NCBI GenBank assembly: GCA_902766325.1
Contig: CACXDF010000220.1
Span: 1 to 30,110 of the forward strand
DNA length: 30,110 nucleotides
Origin: an uncultured Eubacteriales bacterium
Lineage (GTDB): Bacteria; Bacillota; Clostridia; Christensenellales; DTU072
Direction of reading: 5' to 3'
Positions within the stretch are counted from its first letter, which is position 1. Every line of letters starts with the position of its first letter. Below are positions 9,701 through 16,224 of the stretch, in pieces. The notes beneath the pieces were generated by a model. The model had not been told where the DNA came from. It saw nothing but the letters and a program-made list of their open reading frames with translations, and did no database searches. The position numbers and the translations under genes are program-made.

Positions 9701-12700
9701 GATCGAGATATACGGGGCTTATAAGCAGAATTATGAGTTCTATTTCCCCGGACAGGGCGAAACTTCGTCATATTTGTACGTTTGGCCGCAAATATTGTCG
9801 CTGGAAGTCGATTATCATCAGCAAATCGGCTATTCGGGCGACGCGATGATCCCCGATTACAACGTTTATAACGAAGATCACGACGAAATGACGGGAGCGA
9901 CTATGGGCTTGTATATCGCAGGTTACTATTATGCGGACGCCGCCGGCAAGATCCACGTTTTCGTAAACGAATTCACGCAAGACGGTTCTGCGATCGCTTC
10001 TACCAGACCCGCCGTCTTTGCGACCGCCGCCGGAGAGGAAGAAACTGCGGACGCGTATTACTACTTTTTGCAAGGCGACGAAAGAATATATGTTTACTGC
10101 GAAGGAACGTCCTGTTTCTATTACGCCGATAATAACTCCGCCGGATCGAAAGTGTATCTGAGCGATCCTGTTACGATTGACGACACTTATCAAGCGACTT
10201 GTCTAAACGTGATAGACGGAAAAGAGATCTATATATGGATCAACGAGGATTCCGCCGCGGCAGGCTGTTCGGAAGTAAACAGCGTTATCGACGTTTATAT
10301 GGCGGATATGACGAAAGGCGGTTATATCCTTAAAGTTTCGGCAAAGCCGGATAACGCTCAAGGATGTAGCGAAACGAACTACAGAGAGAGTCAAAAAGCG
10401 ATCATTCTTTTTGATATTCTCAGTACTATCGTTAAATTGGACGATGAAAAAATATATATCGAAAAGAAATTCGACGGTTCCGTTTATGGATCGAGAAACG
10501 ACGATAGTTTGTATTTTAACAGTTTCTTTATTAACGAAAACGCCGGCGCGCACGTCGAAACGAAGATGGGTTGGGGTTGGGTCAGTATAGAAAAGTATTA
10601 TTACAACCCCCGCACTTCCGCCGCTACGATAGCCGGCATGAACGGTATTACGTACGAAAGCGCTTTTTCCGCGGCGGACAGGACCGACTGGGGACGTCTT
10701 ATCGACTATGAGGATGGCGATCTCGTATCTGCCGGATGGTATATTCTTTTGATGAAAGCGTCTATCAGCGACGGTACCTCTACGGACGGTCGTTTTGACA
10801 GAAACATGATCGGAAATATCGGTTTCAAAGCGGTGCCCGCGTTTACTTTCGGAGAGACGGAATACGCGAGCGACGATACTACCATTTACTTTATCGTGTA
10901 CCTGGCGCGTTCCCGCGCGGACGACTACCAGTTCGATTTGACTGTAGAAGGTTTACGGGAGGAAAACGATATAAATATCTCCGGTATCGATAAAGTCTAT
11001 TCCAAGTCGTACGATAAAACTCAAAACGATTATGATTTTATTTTGAGAGTTACGAACAGAGATTCGTCGAAAGGTCAGATCGTCAGCGTGACCGCGTCCG
11101 TATCCCGTTATGCGGATATGACCGCCGCAGAAGACTTTTTTACCACGAGAAGAAACGTTAAGAACGCGCCGTACGTCTTCGGAGAAGAAAACGGTTACGC
11201 TATCGGCGACAGCACGTCCGGAAGCGACGGAACGGCTTATTTCTATAATAAAATAAGCGGTTCTTTGTACAATTTGACTTCCGATATCGACTTTAAGATC
11301 GGGAAGACGTATTACGAATTGAACAGTGCGTTTATCGAATATTTGAATCTTTCTTCCGAAATGCAGTCGTATATGCTGAATTCGTATGAAGATCCTAACG
11401 GCGCATCGTTCTATCTTCGCTTTAAGGTCAACGATCGAAATTCCGGTTATTACGATAATAACTATGCCGAAAAGACGTTTGTTTTCGCTGTTTGTATCAG
11501 AAAAGCCGAGCTTCAGGTTCGTATAATAACGAAAGAGATCCCGCCGGAAGAAAACAACGGTATTTCGGGCGAACGTTACGAATCCAGCAAATATTACGGC
11601 GAGGCTCCGCAATCCGTTGAATATAAATTCGGTTTTGAGTTTATCGGTTGGAACGCCGGCGATGAAAACCTTATGTCTTTCTATAGCGAAGATATGTACC
11701 CCGTCATCAACTGGAACGGCATTACGGCAAGCAGCCCGGCAGGTAGCGATTATCACATATACGCCGCGAGCGGGCCCAATACCGTAGAACTCGATAACTA
11801 CGTTATGGTGTACGAGCAGGCGACTCAATTCGTTATTTTACGTCGAGCGCCGACCGTTTCTTTCGAGGCGACGCAGGTCTATCAAGGCAAGGCGCTTACG
11901 CCGACGGTTATTCGTGTGGGTATTGACGGACAGAATCTCGACGATTCTTCTTCGGGCAATCCGGATATACTCGACGCTAACGATATAACGATCAGACGTA
12001 AAGGTATGTATAACGCCGGAAGAGGCCGGTTCTGGTATACGACGGTCAACGATCCGTTAACGAAAATTTACGATACGATCCCTGCCGGAGGACTGCCTAT
12101 CTCCGCGATTTATTCTTCGAATTTCGACGATGCGTTCGTCAGCGTAGGCAGCACTTATGACGTCGGATTGTATTTATATGAAGTTTCGTTCGGCAGAAGT
12201 TCGAACTATCTTGCCATAGAGCCGACTTATTATTTATTCGAGGTCACAAAAGCTCCTTTGACGCTCAAATTCTGGGATATCAACTCGAATAACGCTTTTC
12301 GTGGCTATGCCGAAAAGATATACGATAAGAGCACGACGAATTATCCTCTTTTCGTCGTAGCGTACGAGGGATTCGTCGGAGGGGACGATTCCGCCGCCAA
12401 TAAAGCACCGCAGACGATCATGTATTATCGTACGTCAAACGGAGAGACGACGGGGATAAGAAGTATCGGACTCATCAATCCTTATTACGTCTTTGTCGAC
12501 GGAGAAACCGGTAAAGAATCGGTCGGGAATTATGCGGACGACTATATTTATCCTATCGACATTATTAAGGATTCGGGCGGTAACGTCATACCGTACTATG
12601 TAAAACTGATCCTGTCGGATACCTATGGTATAGCGGATAACTATTATATTTCGGTAGATTATTTCAAAAACGATGCGAACAAGGTTTTGTATCCGGAAAT

Positions 12701-14891
12701 GGTCATAACGCCCAGACCCGTCATCGTTACTTTTGACAGTACGAAAGACAGGATAGCGAAGATATACGACGGAACTACGGCGGTCATCGCAAAATCCGTA
12801 ACGAATGCAAACTACTTATTCGCGCCGAAACCGGGCGATGAGAAGTCCGGTCTGATCGCAGGAGACGAAATACTTTTGGACGTCGATTATAACGCCAGCA
12901 GGTATTCTCGTAAGGACGTTTATGAACAAACGGTCGATCCGGTCACCGGAGAAACGGTTTTCGTTAAGTCGGACGTTATCGTCACGGTTTATGCAAGCGA
13001 TCAGCTTCTCGGCGCACAAAAGAACAATTATAAATTGTTCTGGGAAGACGAAAACGATAAACGGATACAACTTCTCGGTACTATCAGCCAGGCGAAGGCG
13101 ACCGTTCAGTTCTTCGCGGACGAGACGATGAGGTCGCAGGTCAGATCGCGCGTCAGCGTCGTCTATAACGGCGAACGTCAGCCTGTCTATAAAAACGTCT
13201 TCGGCGTGCCGATCTACAACGATCGGAACGAGATCGTCGGATACGAAACGATCGACTATTCCCAACGCTATTATTCGGAAGAGACGATGTACGACAGCGA
13301 CACGTTACCGCCGATAAACTGCGCCGAATACATCTATGAATTGACGGTCAAAAACGATACCCTCGCCAACAGAAACTACCTGGCGGAAACGTCTTGGATA
13401 CGCCTCGAAATAGGGCTTGCAGACGTTACTATCGTTTTCGGCGGAGACGCTATGCAGACGTACGGCGATATCGGATTGGGGTTGACCGCAGTGGCAAACG
13501 GTATCGGCGGTTATTCCGAACGTCAGGAAGTAGCTTATTTCTCCTCGTACACGCCGAAAGCCGTCTATAACGATAACGGAGATATATTATACTACGTCGA
13601 CGATCAGGACGGTTTCAGCGGTCTGATTCCCGATATTACGCGCGCTTTTGCCGGGACGTACTTTGCTCGCGTTATTTATCAAAGAACGACGAACTTCCGG
13701 GATTCGTTTGCGTATGAAGAGTTTACCATACTTCCGAGAGAAACCGTCTGTTCTTTCGGCTCGCTTGCCGAAGAATACCCGTATTCCGGCGAGACCCCGG
13801 AAATCGAGTTCTATATAATGTACGAAGAAGAACGTATCGCCGTACCGCAAGTGCTTTATAACGTGGCGAGAAACGGCGTTATGGAACCGTACAATTATAC
13901 GATTTCGGACGGCGTTATTACGAACATAAGGTCCGATCGCACGCCGATCAACGTCGGGGAATATCAAGTCAAACCTTATGATCAAGCATTGAGTAACTTT
14001 ATTATCAATAATGCGACGTGGATCGACTTCAAGATCACGAAAGTCGACGTGCTTATTACCGTAGAAAACGCTTCGATCCTGGTCGGAGAAGATTATACGC
14101 CGCAGTATTCCGTTTTGAGTTCTTCTACCAAAGAGAACGTTGTGTCCGTGCTGCGCGGAAGGATCCAGTTACGCTATTACGATGCGGTGACGGGAGAGGA
14201 GTTGGATTCCAAGCCTACGAAAGCCGGTACGTATAAAGTCATGCCGGAAGAGATCGCTTTGGAAAACTATAACGTCCACAGTCAATGGGGTACGCTCGTT
14301 ATTAATAATAACGAGATCAACGCCTCGATGCCCGGACAAACCTCGTCCGCCGACAACTACGTCATGATCGTCGGTTCTTTCGGACAGGATACGAAAATAA
14401 CCGTCAGCGAAGCGCAAAACGTGCCTGAATCCGATATTTCGCGCTTGTTCGACTCGTATAAAGAGAACAATAAAGAAATGGAAGGGTATTATTTGTCGAG
14501 CGTATTCGTATTCTCGATCGAAAATTACACATATACCGGAACGGAGGATACGGGATTCACGATCAAAATCAAAGTCCCCGGGTTGTCGAGTATCATCCAT
14601 CGTTCGTCCGAAACGGCGCAGAATGTCGCTTACGCCGCCGAAGAAGATGTCTATGTCGCCGTGTTCTATGAAGACGGAAGTATGCAGATCGTGTCGGCAA
14701 CGATCGAGGATGACGACAGCTTATCGTTCGAGACTTCTTCTTCGCATGTGAAAGCCATCAGTATTCTTACGATGGAAGATCCGTACGCCGTTCAGGAAGT
14801 AAACCTCGATTGGCTTATGTACCTGTTTATCGGAATAGGCGTTTTGGCTCTCGGACTTGCGCTGCTCCTGGTGCTTAAAAGGAATGGATAA
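3723..14891 (+). CDS. Giant single-pass surface protein with zinc-ribbon, MBG/YDG Ig-like and YY-repeat modules
   Basis: This is a 3,722-residue exported protein. The N-terminus is MKKNKINSPAK followed by a hydrophobic core at 12-28 and a possible signal-peptidase site after AHA (43-45). The C-terminus has a hydrophobic segment (about 3697-3718) followed by KRNG, giving a long outside part and a very short cytoplasmic tail; there is no LPXTG motif. Residues 184-284 hold three paired Cys knuckles. YY-type repeat units occur near 645-756, 1129-1226, 1863-1913 and 2490-2533. The last third carries YDG/MBG-type Ig-like modules with KSYDKT (about 2429), KIYDKS (2865), KIYDGT (3013) and TYGD (about 3246). 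A beta-rich pre-membrane domain lies around 3640-3690. No enzyme domain was recognised. The next gene starts 2 bp later, so the two are translationally coupled. Adhesion or a surface stalk is inferred from architecture alone. Confidence 0.93.
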   Translation: MKKNKINSPAKVIIAIAVVFLLLLIVFLGTSKRALENNPTEIAHAEAVKATSGRITFSFEEPQLIHSNGSEYQLGEPVYVDLATESDWIGNIVDNFRTSISYSSTEYTVNRPAYYNAASGSPTSYFKRNNYTDSEDKTRSWSVRDVLEIRSDNGATPISGNHPINNGSSYVSAVARGEVMSFYCETCHANKSASEIQYHVCSACHAQLTAVGTANNNKYAVKCSNTSCPNNNKIFMTGNVCPGCGGTTTISNGIKTCTRSTCALRNKEFIDYYDNTVVLCNNGHTITPSHPGTETEPWEKFKVETPKDIGDAEHFKLSVASLKISGYDWTGKKITNKEIYDGTDLTDDVLAGIYYVSYVKFNLTADVEYYSGYSYCDLDCYQSYYDLEGNDGSSIKNFWIECSPTTTHASFNANSFGNKLEYTYAQGKMPIVCTSSIVLDSTKISQRVNNNLVNVDDYVAVYNPSINWSDKIGLYKSTSFDIPGEFHYSLGLVDRAPFTLKKGITNSEIPNSTLNVPLGDGTVADFLKIEWYHDAKLNNPVDDNSVVESGDYYIVILPTGGSDSNFNLNLINNYTGESGFDFKKNLIRFIYSDGTNMQEITDVTQNGVTSVYVQHFCVSKTKLKVDVVNNYGGQLIATSKMFERYYDKIPLTGLNAGSDLPSDIMYYQQIPEGSGNYVLQGNIDDNGTFTPGHYSPGVVYYTQDGTEDNPVYVKVPLSGLTVNNELPTDMVFYKKGLDDNYIPIRQYINDEIYTLNYTAMKNAAELFQRTVKEDLSKSAWTEKMGGFAHDYPYYDLNTFSFSGTMFPDPNPGVYDSLILSVSFNDSSFNNNYCIELGEFDNYGNWNPYSYVETENQSYFLGSFVDPESGMIHYQYRFFHPEGNKFTVYSPPVEITVDEQFGHTFSYGEIFDYTEIDTSIFGLEGEVAYDAVNDYYTFGSADWVIKIVNNKNDAVSMENKNVIYIVASFYILSDELSYGYQDGYVSKAEEGLYESRYYRIYTNRLYPFSYNEDSQSYSDGGRYFLSYYVMAKPISGDATYIPTGDGLTAVWDVAADNPNPIDHTKTADERLVDALVAFRMEDPFNANPYEININKLDVYYNVVDYAPEKYYDGTNAVYAPNYIAAVGGKDYFAGATISRDPGDTIFYEYDEGTDRYYETLDTVFGNSKTYYIVSRFKPAVKGSDYTAGATVSSNSKVFYEYFSVDGQYYQTRDEVFSGSKEYYLKLPNRSCELELFVLDPTTTFTPREARNEQGETHLCHSVLEYDLFTYFESIAWISYQNERIGDQSIILNGEIDSMTGELMYFTSHFTGSQTEPNNAIRSYKVKESLFYRNVEQSDFCGVIKPLSLRVTVLPDLERLASDQEGYSPAYYSRPYHSFSGVAIMVADHNATDASGQHNMTNVYKENALYPVSDSELALRPELADYYYAYYLDADDFRHVIGFVFYGDMLRIASERKIKFIRLKIEDGFLENEGFYWQGEAGFGDWQFPVGYKDFLYNPIIGESDALTRDKEKDFIYWYNAGKADAAAGINGATAVPIGYDTAYNGSDVSDFYILHLDYEYSVTNYVITYFNAGAETTDYKADSWFTFAVTKAILTPEDIDLIILPDENPSVGKYLQYNSCSHYTDIVMAEPNLTYVTFYGHPELSDFYNYDATTGTFSGAFCDTLELTYQGVLAKTQYQLRGWIIDTYVSGGVSYDNLRGTSLLTRIDRNNNLPDFDFDSIVLKKGNYNRDGRFLTVISFTYKTPDGNVTVTGDDITDKMKSFTLAGTYVVGITIPESSNYSAVKGATMEFTVSSATVRVYTTVASRKYMEEYDETKEIGFVDSSPSRMIFVDSEEELETYEAYIDADNGEIYLDKASIPSGRAYYKVYVYHNPFVLATGTFSAGTLYYQLRNGVYENATVTVGNTIPANSYYVKSSNKSDWTYDIDTTYVIYCGIQHRDGIASNPLETFGVQDAYASVRNNIESFLQKDGQDRLIDEARIYGRENIVGLPEVAIEIYGAYKQNYEFYFPGQGETSSYLYVWPQILSLEVDYHQQIGYSGDAMIPDYNVYNEDHDEMTGATMGLYIAGYYYADAAGKIHVFVNEFTQDGSAIASTRPAVFATAAGEEETADAYYYFLQGDERIYVYCEGTSCFYYADNNSAGSKVYLSDPVTIDDTYQATCLNVIDGKEIYIWINEDSAAAGCSEVNSVIDVYMADMTKGGYILKVSAKPDNAQGCSETNYRESQKAIILFDILSTIVKLDDEKIYIEKKFDGSVYGSRNDDSLYFNSFFINENAGAHVETKMGWGWVSIEKYYYNPRTSAATIAGMNGITYESAFSAADRTDWGRLIDYEDGDLVSAGWYILLMKASISDGTSTDGRFDRNMIGNIGFKAVPAFTFGETEYASDDTTIYFIVYLARSRADDYQFDLTVEGLREENDINISGIDKVYSKSYDKTQNDYDFILRVTNRDSSKGQIVSVTASVSRYADMTAAEDFFTTRRNVKNAPYVFGEENGYAIGDSTSGSDGTAYFYNKISGSLYNLTSDIDFKIGKTYYELNSAFIEYLNLSSEMQSYMLNSYEDPNGASFYLRFKVNDRNSGYYDNNYAEKTFVFAVCIRKAELQVRIITKEIPPEENNGISGERYESSKYYGEAPQSVEYKFGFEFIGWNAGDENLMSFYSEDMYPVINWNGITASSPAGSDYHIYAASGPNTVELDNYVMVYEQATQFVILRRAPTVSFEATQVYQGKALTPTVIRVGIDGQNLDDSSSGNPDILDANDITIRRKGMYNAGRGRFWYTTVNDPLTKIYDTIPAGGLPISAIYSSNFDDAFVSVGSTYDVGLYLYEVSFGRSSNYLAIEPTYYLFEVTKAPLTLKFWDINSNNAFRGYAEKIYDKSTTNYPLFVVAYEGFVGGDDSAANKAPQTIMYYRTSNGETTGIRSIGLINPYYVFVDGETGKESVGNYADDYIYPIDIIKDSGGNVIPYYVKLILSDTYGIADNYYISVDYFKNDANKVLYPEMVITPRPVIVTFDSTKDRIAKIYDGTTAVIAKSVTNANYLFAPKPGDEKSGLIAGDEILLDVDYNASRYSRKDVYEQTVDPVTGETVFVKSDVIVTVYASDQLLGAQKNNYKLFWEDENDKRIQLLGTISQAKATVQFFADETMRSQVRSRVSVVYNGERQPVYKNVFGVPIYNDRNEIVGYETIDYSQRYYSEETMYDSDTLPPINCAEYIYELTVKNDTLANRNYLAETSWIRLEIGLADVTIVFGGDAMQTYGDIGLGLTAVANGIGGYSERQEVAYFSSYTPKAVYNDNGDILYYVDDQDGFSGLIPDITRAFAGTYFARVIYQRTTNFRDSFAYEEFTILPRETVCSFGSLAEEYPYSGETPEIEFYIMYEEERIAVPQVLYNVARNGVMEPYNYTISDGVITNIRSDRTPINVGEYQVKPYDQALSNFIINNATWIDFKITKVDVLITVENASILVGEDYTPQYSVLSSSTKENVVSVLRGRIQLRYYDAVTGEELDSKPTKAGTYKVMPEEIALENYNVHSQWGTLVINNNEINASMPGQTSSADNYVMIVGSFGQDTKITVSEAQNVPESDISRLFDSYKENNKEMEGYYLSSVFVFSIENYTYTGTEDTGFTIKIKVPGLSSIIHRSSETAQNVAYAAEEDVYVAVFYEDGSMQIVSATIEDDDSLSFETSSSHVKAISILTMEDPYAVQEVNLDWLMYLFIGIGVLALGLALLLVLKRNG
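4272..4574 (+). other. Three tandem zinc-ribbon-like Cys clusters inside the exported protein
   Basis: Within residues 184-284 the Cys residues pair as C184/C187 with C201/C204, C223/C228 with C241/C244, and C257/C262 with C280/H284. The first set is CxxC-13-CxxC, the second CxxxxC-12-CxxC and the third CxxxxC-17-CxxxH. This is the spacing of zinc knuckles or ribbons, which usually occur in cytoplasmic proteins. Eleven cysteines in about 100 residues contrasts with the scarce cysteines elsewhere in the protein. Disulfides instead of metal are a possible alternative outside the cell. Confidence 0.7.
5655..5990 (+). repeat. Two tandem YY-type repeat units in the giant surface protein
   Basis: KIPLTGLNAGSDLPSDIMYY (from 5664) and KVPLSGLTVNNELPTDMVFY (from 5862) align without gaps and are exactly 66 residues (198 nt) apart. 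The period and the hydrophobic-then-YY pattern match the repeat array at the far end of the window, so I place them in the same family. Confidence 0.75.
7107..7400 (+). repeat. Two tandem YY repeat units (54-residue period)
   Basis: Unit 1 (DYFAGATIS, then FYEYDEGTDRYYETLDTVF and a closing KTYY) and unit 2 (DYTAGATVS, then FYEYFSVDGQYYQTRDEVF and a closing KEYY) start at 7107 and 7269. They have the same elements in the same order as the long array in the giant lipoprotein: DYxxG, an aromatic pair, GxYYxTxDxVF, then KxYY. Confidence 0.85.
9309..9461 (+). repeat. Single YY repeat unit
   Basis: Residues 1863-1913 read AYYKVYV, then TGTFSAGTLYYQLRNGVYEN, then VTVGNTIPANSYYV. The TFxxGxxYY and VxVGxxIPxxxYYV elements are the diagnostic parts of the unit, here lying between other beta-rich segments. 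Confidence 0.65.
10980..14336 (+). other. MBG/YDG-type Ig-like domain block of the giant surface protein
   Basis: About residues 2420-3538 show recurring module joints such as VTKAPLTLKF, ITPRPVIVTF, ISQAKATVQF and ITKVDVLITV. Each precedes a domain with a YDG-, YGD- or Y(x)G(x)P-type motif: SYDKT, VYQGKALTPT, IYDKS, IYDGTTA, YNGERQP, TYGD and YSGETPE. This is the usual sequence texture of YDG/MBG family repeats in bacterial adhesin-like proteins. Exact domain borders need profile searches. Confidence 0.7.
11190..11321 (+). repeat. Single YY repeat unit
   Basis: Residues 2490-2533 read NGYAIGDSTSGSDGTAYFYN followed by a segment ending SLYNLTSDIDFKIGKTYYEL. The order YxIGD, aromatic pair, GxLYxLTSDxxFxxGKxYY matches the long array in the giant lipoprotein closely. 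Confidence 0.75.
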
Positions 14892-14893
14892 TA

Positions 14894-16114
14894 ATGAATA
14901 AAAAGGTCGTTTTTAAATATAAATTTGTTGTTTTTATCGTGTTATTTATTGCGTTGGCGGCGTCGTTTTTATTCGGCGTCGCGCCGCGGGAAAACGCGTA
15001 CGCCGCGCGTCAAAAAGTAATGACCGCGGAACAGTCCGAGGACGTGGTATATTGCGGAAAAAACTTCATCGACGCATCAGGCAAACTATGCGATACGGAC
15101 GTGGACGCGCCCGGTTTTAATAACGATCTTTTTGACTCTTTCGTATTTAAATTGGACGGACAGGAGATCGACGTCTCCGTCGAAGACGTTTTGTTCGAGA
15201 CGATCTCTTCCGTTCAAAATCCCGGTCAATACGCGCTCCCCGTTACCGTTTTTTACGATAACGTCTATTATCGCGTTTCTTCCGTGAATTTTGCTATCAA
15301 AAAGAGAACCGTCACGGTGTTGACGCTTCTGAACGGAAAAACGGATCTGACCGTAAACGAGGGAGATGATATTTCGATCTCGTACGACTATCAGAACGCC
15401 GTTCCGGCGCATACGATGCAAGTATCGCATAACGGGGTATCCGTAACGGAAATCAGATCGGAGTACATTACGATACCGGCATGGACGGACGTCGATATAA
15501 CGAGACCTATCGAAAACTGTCACGTGGTTGCGGCGCATGCGGAAAGCGATTATTACGATTTCGTTTATACGGGCGCTATCCTTACGATCCTGCCCGCCAC
15601 GGTAAAAACGCTTAGTTTTTCGGATGAAAAATCGACGCGTCTCGTACTTGTCGGGGATTTCAGCGTACTTCATTCCATGCGGTATACCGATATCGGGATC
15701 GATCCTTCCGGAGAGGATTTTTCCGTTATCAGCGCCAATGCTGACGTCATCTATAAAGACACCGGATTTTTCGATAAATATGAAAAAAAGGGCTGTTTTT
15801 CAGTCGAAATGTTTTATAATAACAACGTCGTAACGGAAAGCGTACCGGCCGAAGTCGCCATCCTCGCGTCTTCTTTGGATACGTCGAAAAAATACAAGGT
15901 CGTAGCCCTGTATAACAACGGCCGGAGCGAAGTTCTCGACGCAAAATTAAACGACGGATTCTTGCGTTTTAACGCTTCCGATATGGGCGATTTTATTATC
16001 GTTTCCGAGATACAGGGCTTAAGTATAACTTATTACGTTCTTGTGATCGTCGGCGCCGTCGCGCTTATCGTTATCATCATCTTGCTTATTTCTGTTTTTC
16101 GTAGAAAATATTAA
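14894..16114 (+). CDS. Small membrane-anchored surface protein, partner of the giant protein
   Basis: This is a 406-residue exported protein. It has a basic start and a hydrophobic signal segment at about 12-29, with a possible cleavage site near AYAA (about 34-37). The body is beta-rich with MBG-like joints (FAIKKRTVTVLTLL, then LTILPATVKTLSF). A C-terminal transmembrane helix at about 379-402 is followed by RRKY. The segment just before the helix (YKVVALYNNGRSEVLDAKL followed by FLRFNAS) resembles the matching region of the preceding protein (YVAVFYEDGSMQIVSATIED, then LSFETSS), so the two share a pre-membrane domain and anchor design. It starts 2 bp after the upstream stop with AAGGA in the preceding coding end, so translation is coupled. 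I do not recognise a named family. It may be a companion or a reduced paralogue of the giant protein. Confidence 0.88.
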   Translation: MNKKVVFKYKFVVFIVLFIALAASFLFGVAPRENAYAARQKVMTAEQSEDVVYCGKNFIDASGKLCDTDVDAPGFNNDLFDSFVFKLDGQEIDVSVEDVLFETISSVQNPGQYALPVTVFYDNVYYRVSSVNFAIKKRTVTVLTLLNGKTDLTVNEGDDISISYDYQNAVPAHTMQVSHNGVSVTEIRSEYITIPAWTDVDITRPIENCHVVAAHAESDYYDFVYTGAILTILPATVKTLSFSDEKSTRLVLVGDFSVLHSMRYTDIGIDPSGEDFSVISANADVIYKDTGFFDKYEKKGCFSVEMFYNNNVVTESVPAEVAILASSLDTSKKYKVVALYNNGRSEVLDAKLNDGFLRFNASDMGDFIIVSEIQGLSITYYVLVIVGAVALIVIIILLISVFRRKY

Positions 16115-16150
16115 AAAAAAAGACGTTTCGGCAACCTTAATTTTTGGATT

Positions 16151-16185
16151 TTGCTCTTGCCTTTCTCGCGCGTGTATGATATTAT
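16151..16185 (+). promoter_or_regulatory. Probable promoter of the giant lipoprotein gene
   Basis: Two overlapping readings are possible: TTGCTC (16151-16156) with TATGAT (16175-16180), 18-bp spacer; or TTGCCT (16157-16162) with TATTAT (16180-16185), 17-bp spacer. Neither is as good as the promoter at 3644. No terminator hairpin is visible after 16114, so read-through from the upstream operon is also possible. Confidence 0.5.
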
Positions 16186-16215
16186 ATTATATAAGCTATA
16201 GGTATGCCCTTTTTC

Positions 16216-16220
16216 GGAGG
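16216..16220 (+). promoter_or_regulatory. Ribosome binding site GGAGG
   Basis: GGAGG is followed by two in-frame ATG codons at 16225 (4-base spacing) and 16228 (7-base spacing). The second has the more usual spacing, but the giant surface protein upstream also uses a short one. The choice changes the protein by one residue only. Confidence 0.85.
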
Positions 16221-16224
16221 ATAT

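Noticed and set aside
14800..14891. Sortase (LPXTG-type) anchoring of the giant surface protein
   Set aside because: No LPXTG-like motif precedes the C-terminal helix; the sequence before it is EVNLDWLMY, so plain membrane anchoring is the simpler reading.
16112..16150. Terminator after the 406-residue protein gene
   Set aside because: There is a run of nine A residues after the stop codon, but I found no hairpin followed by a T-tract on the + strand.
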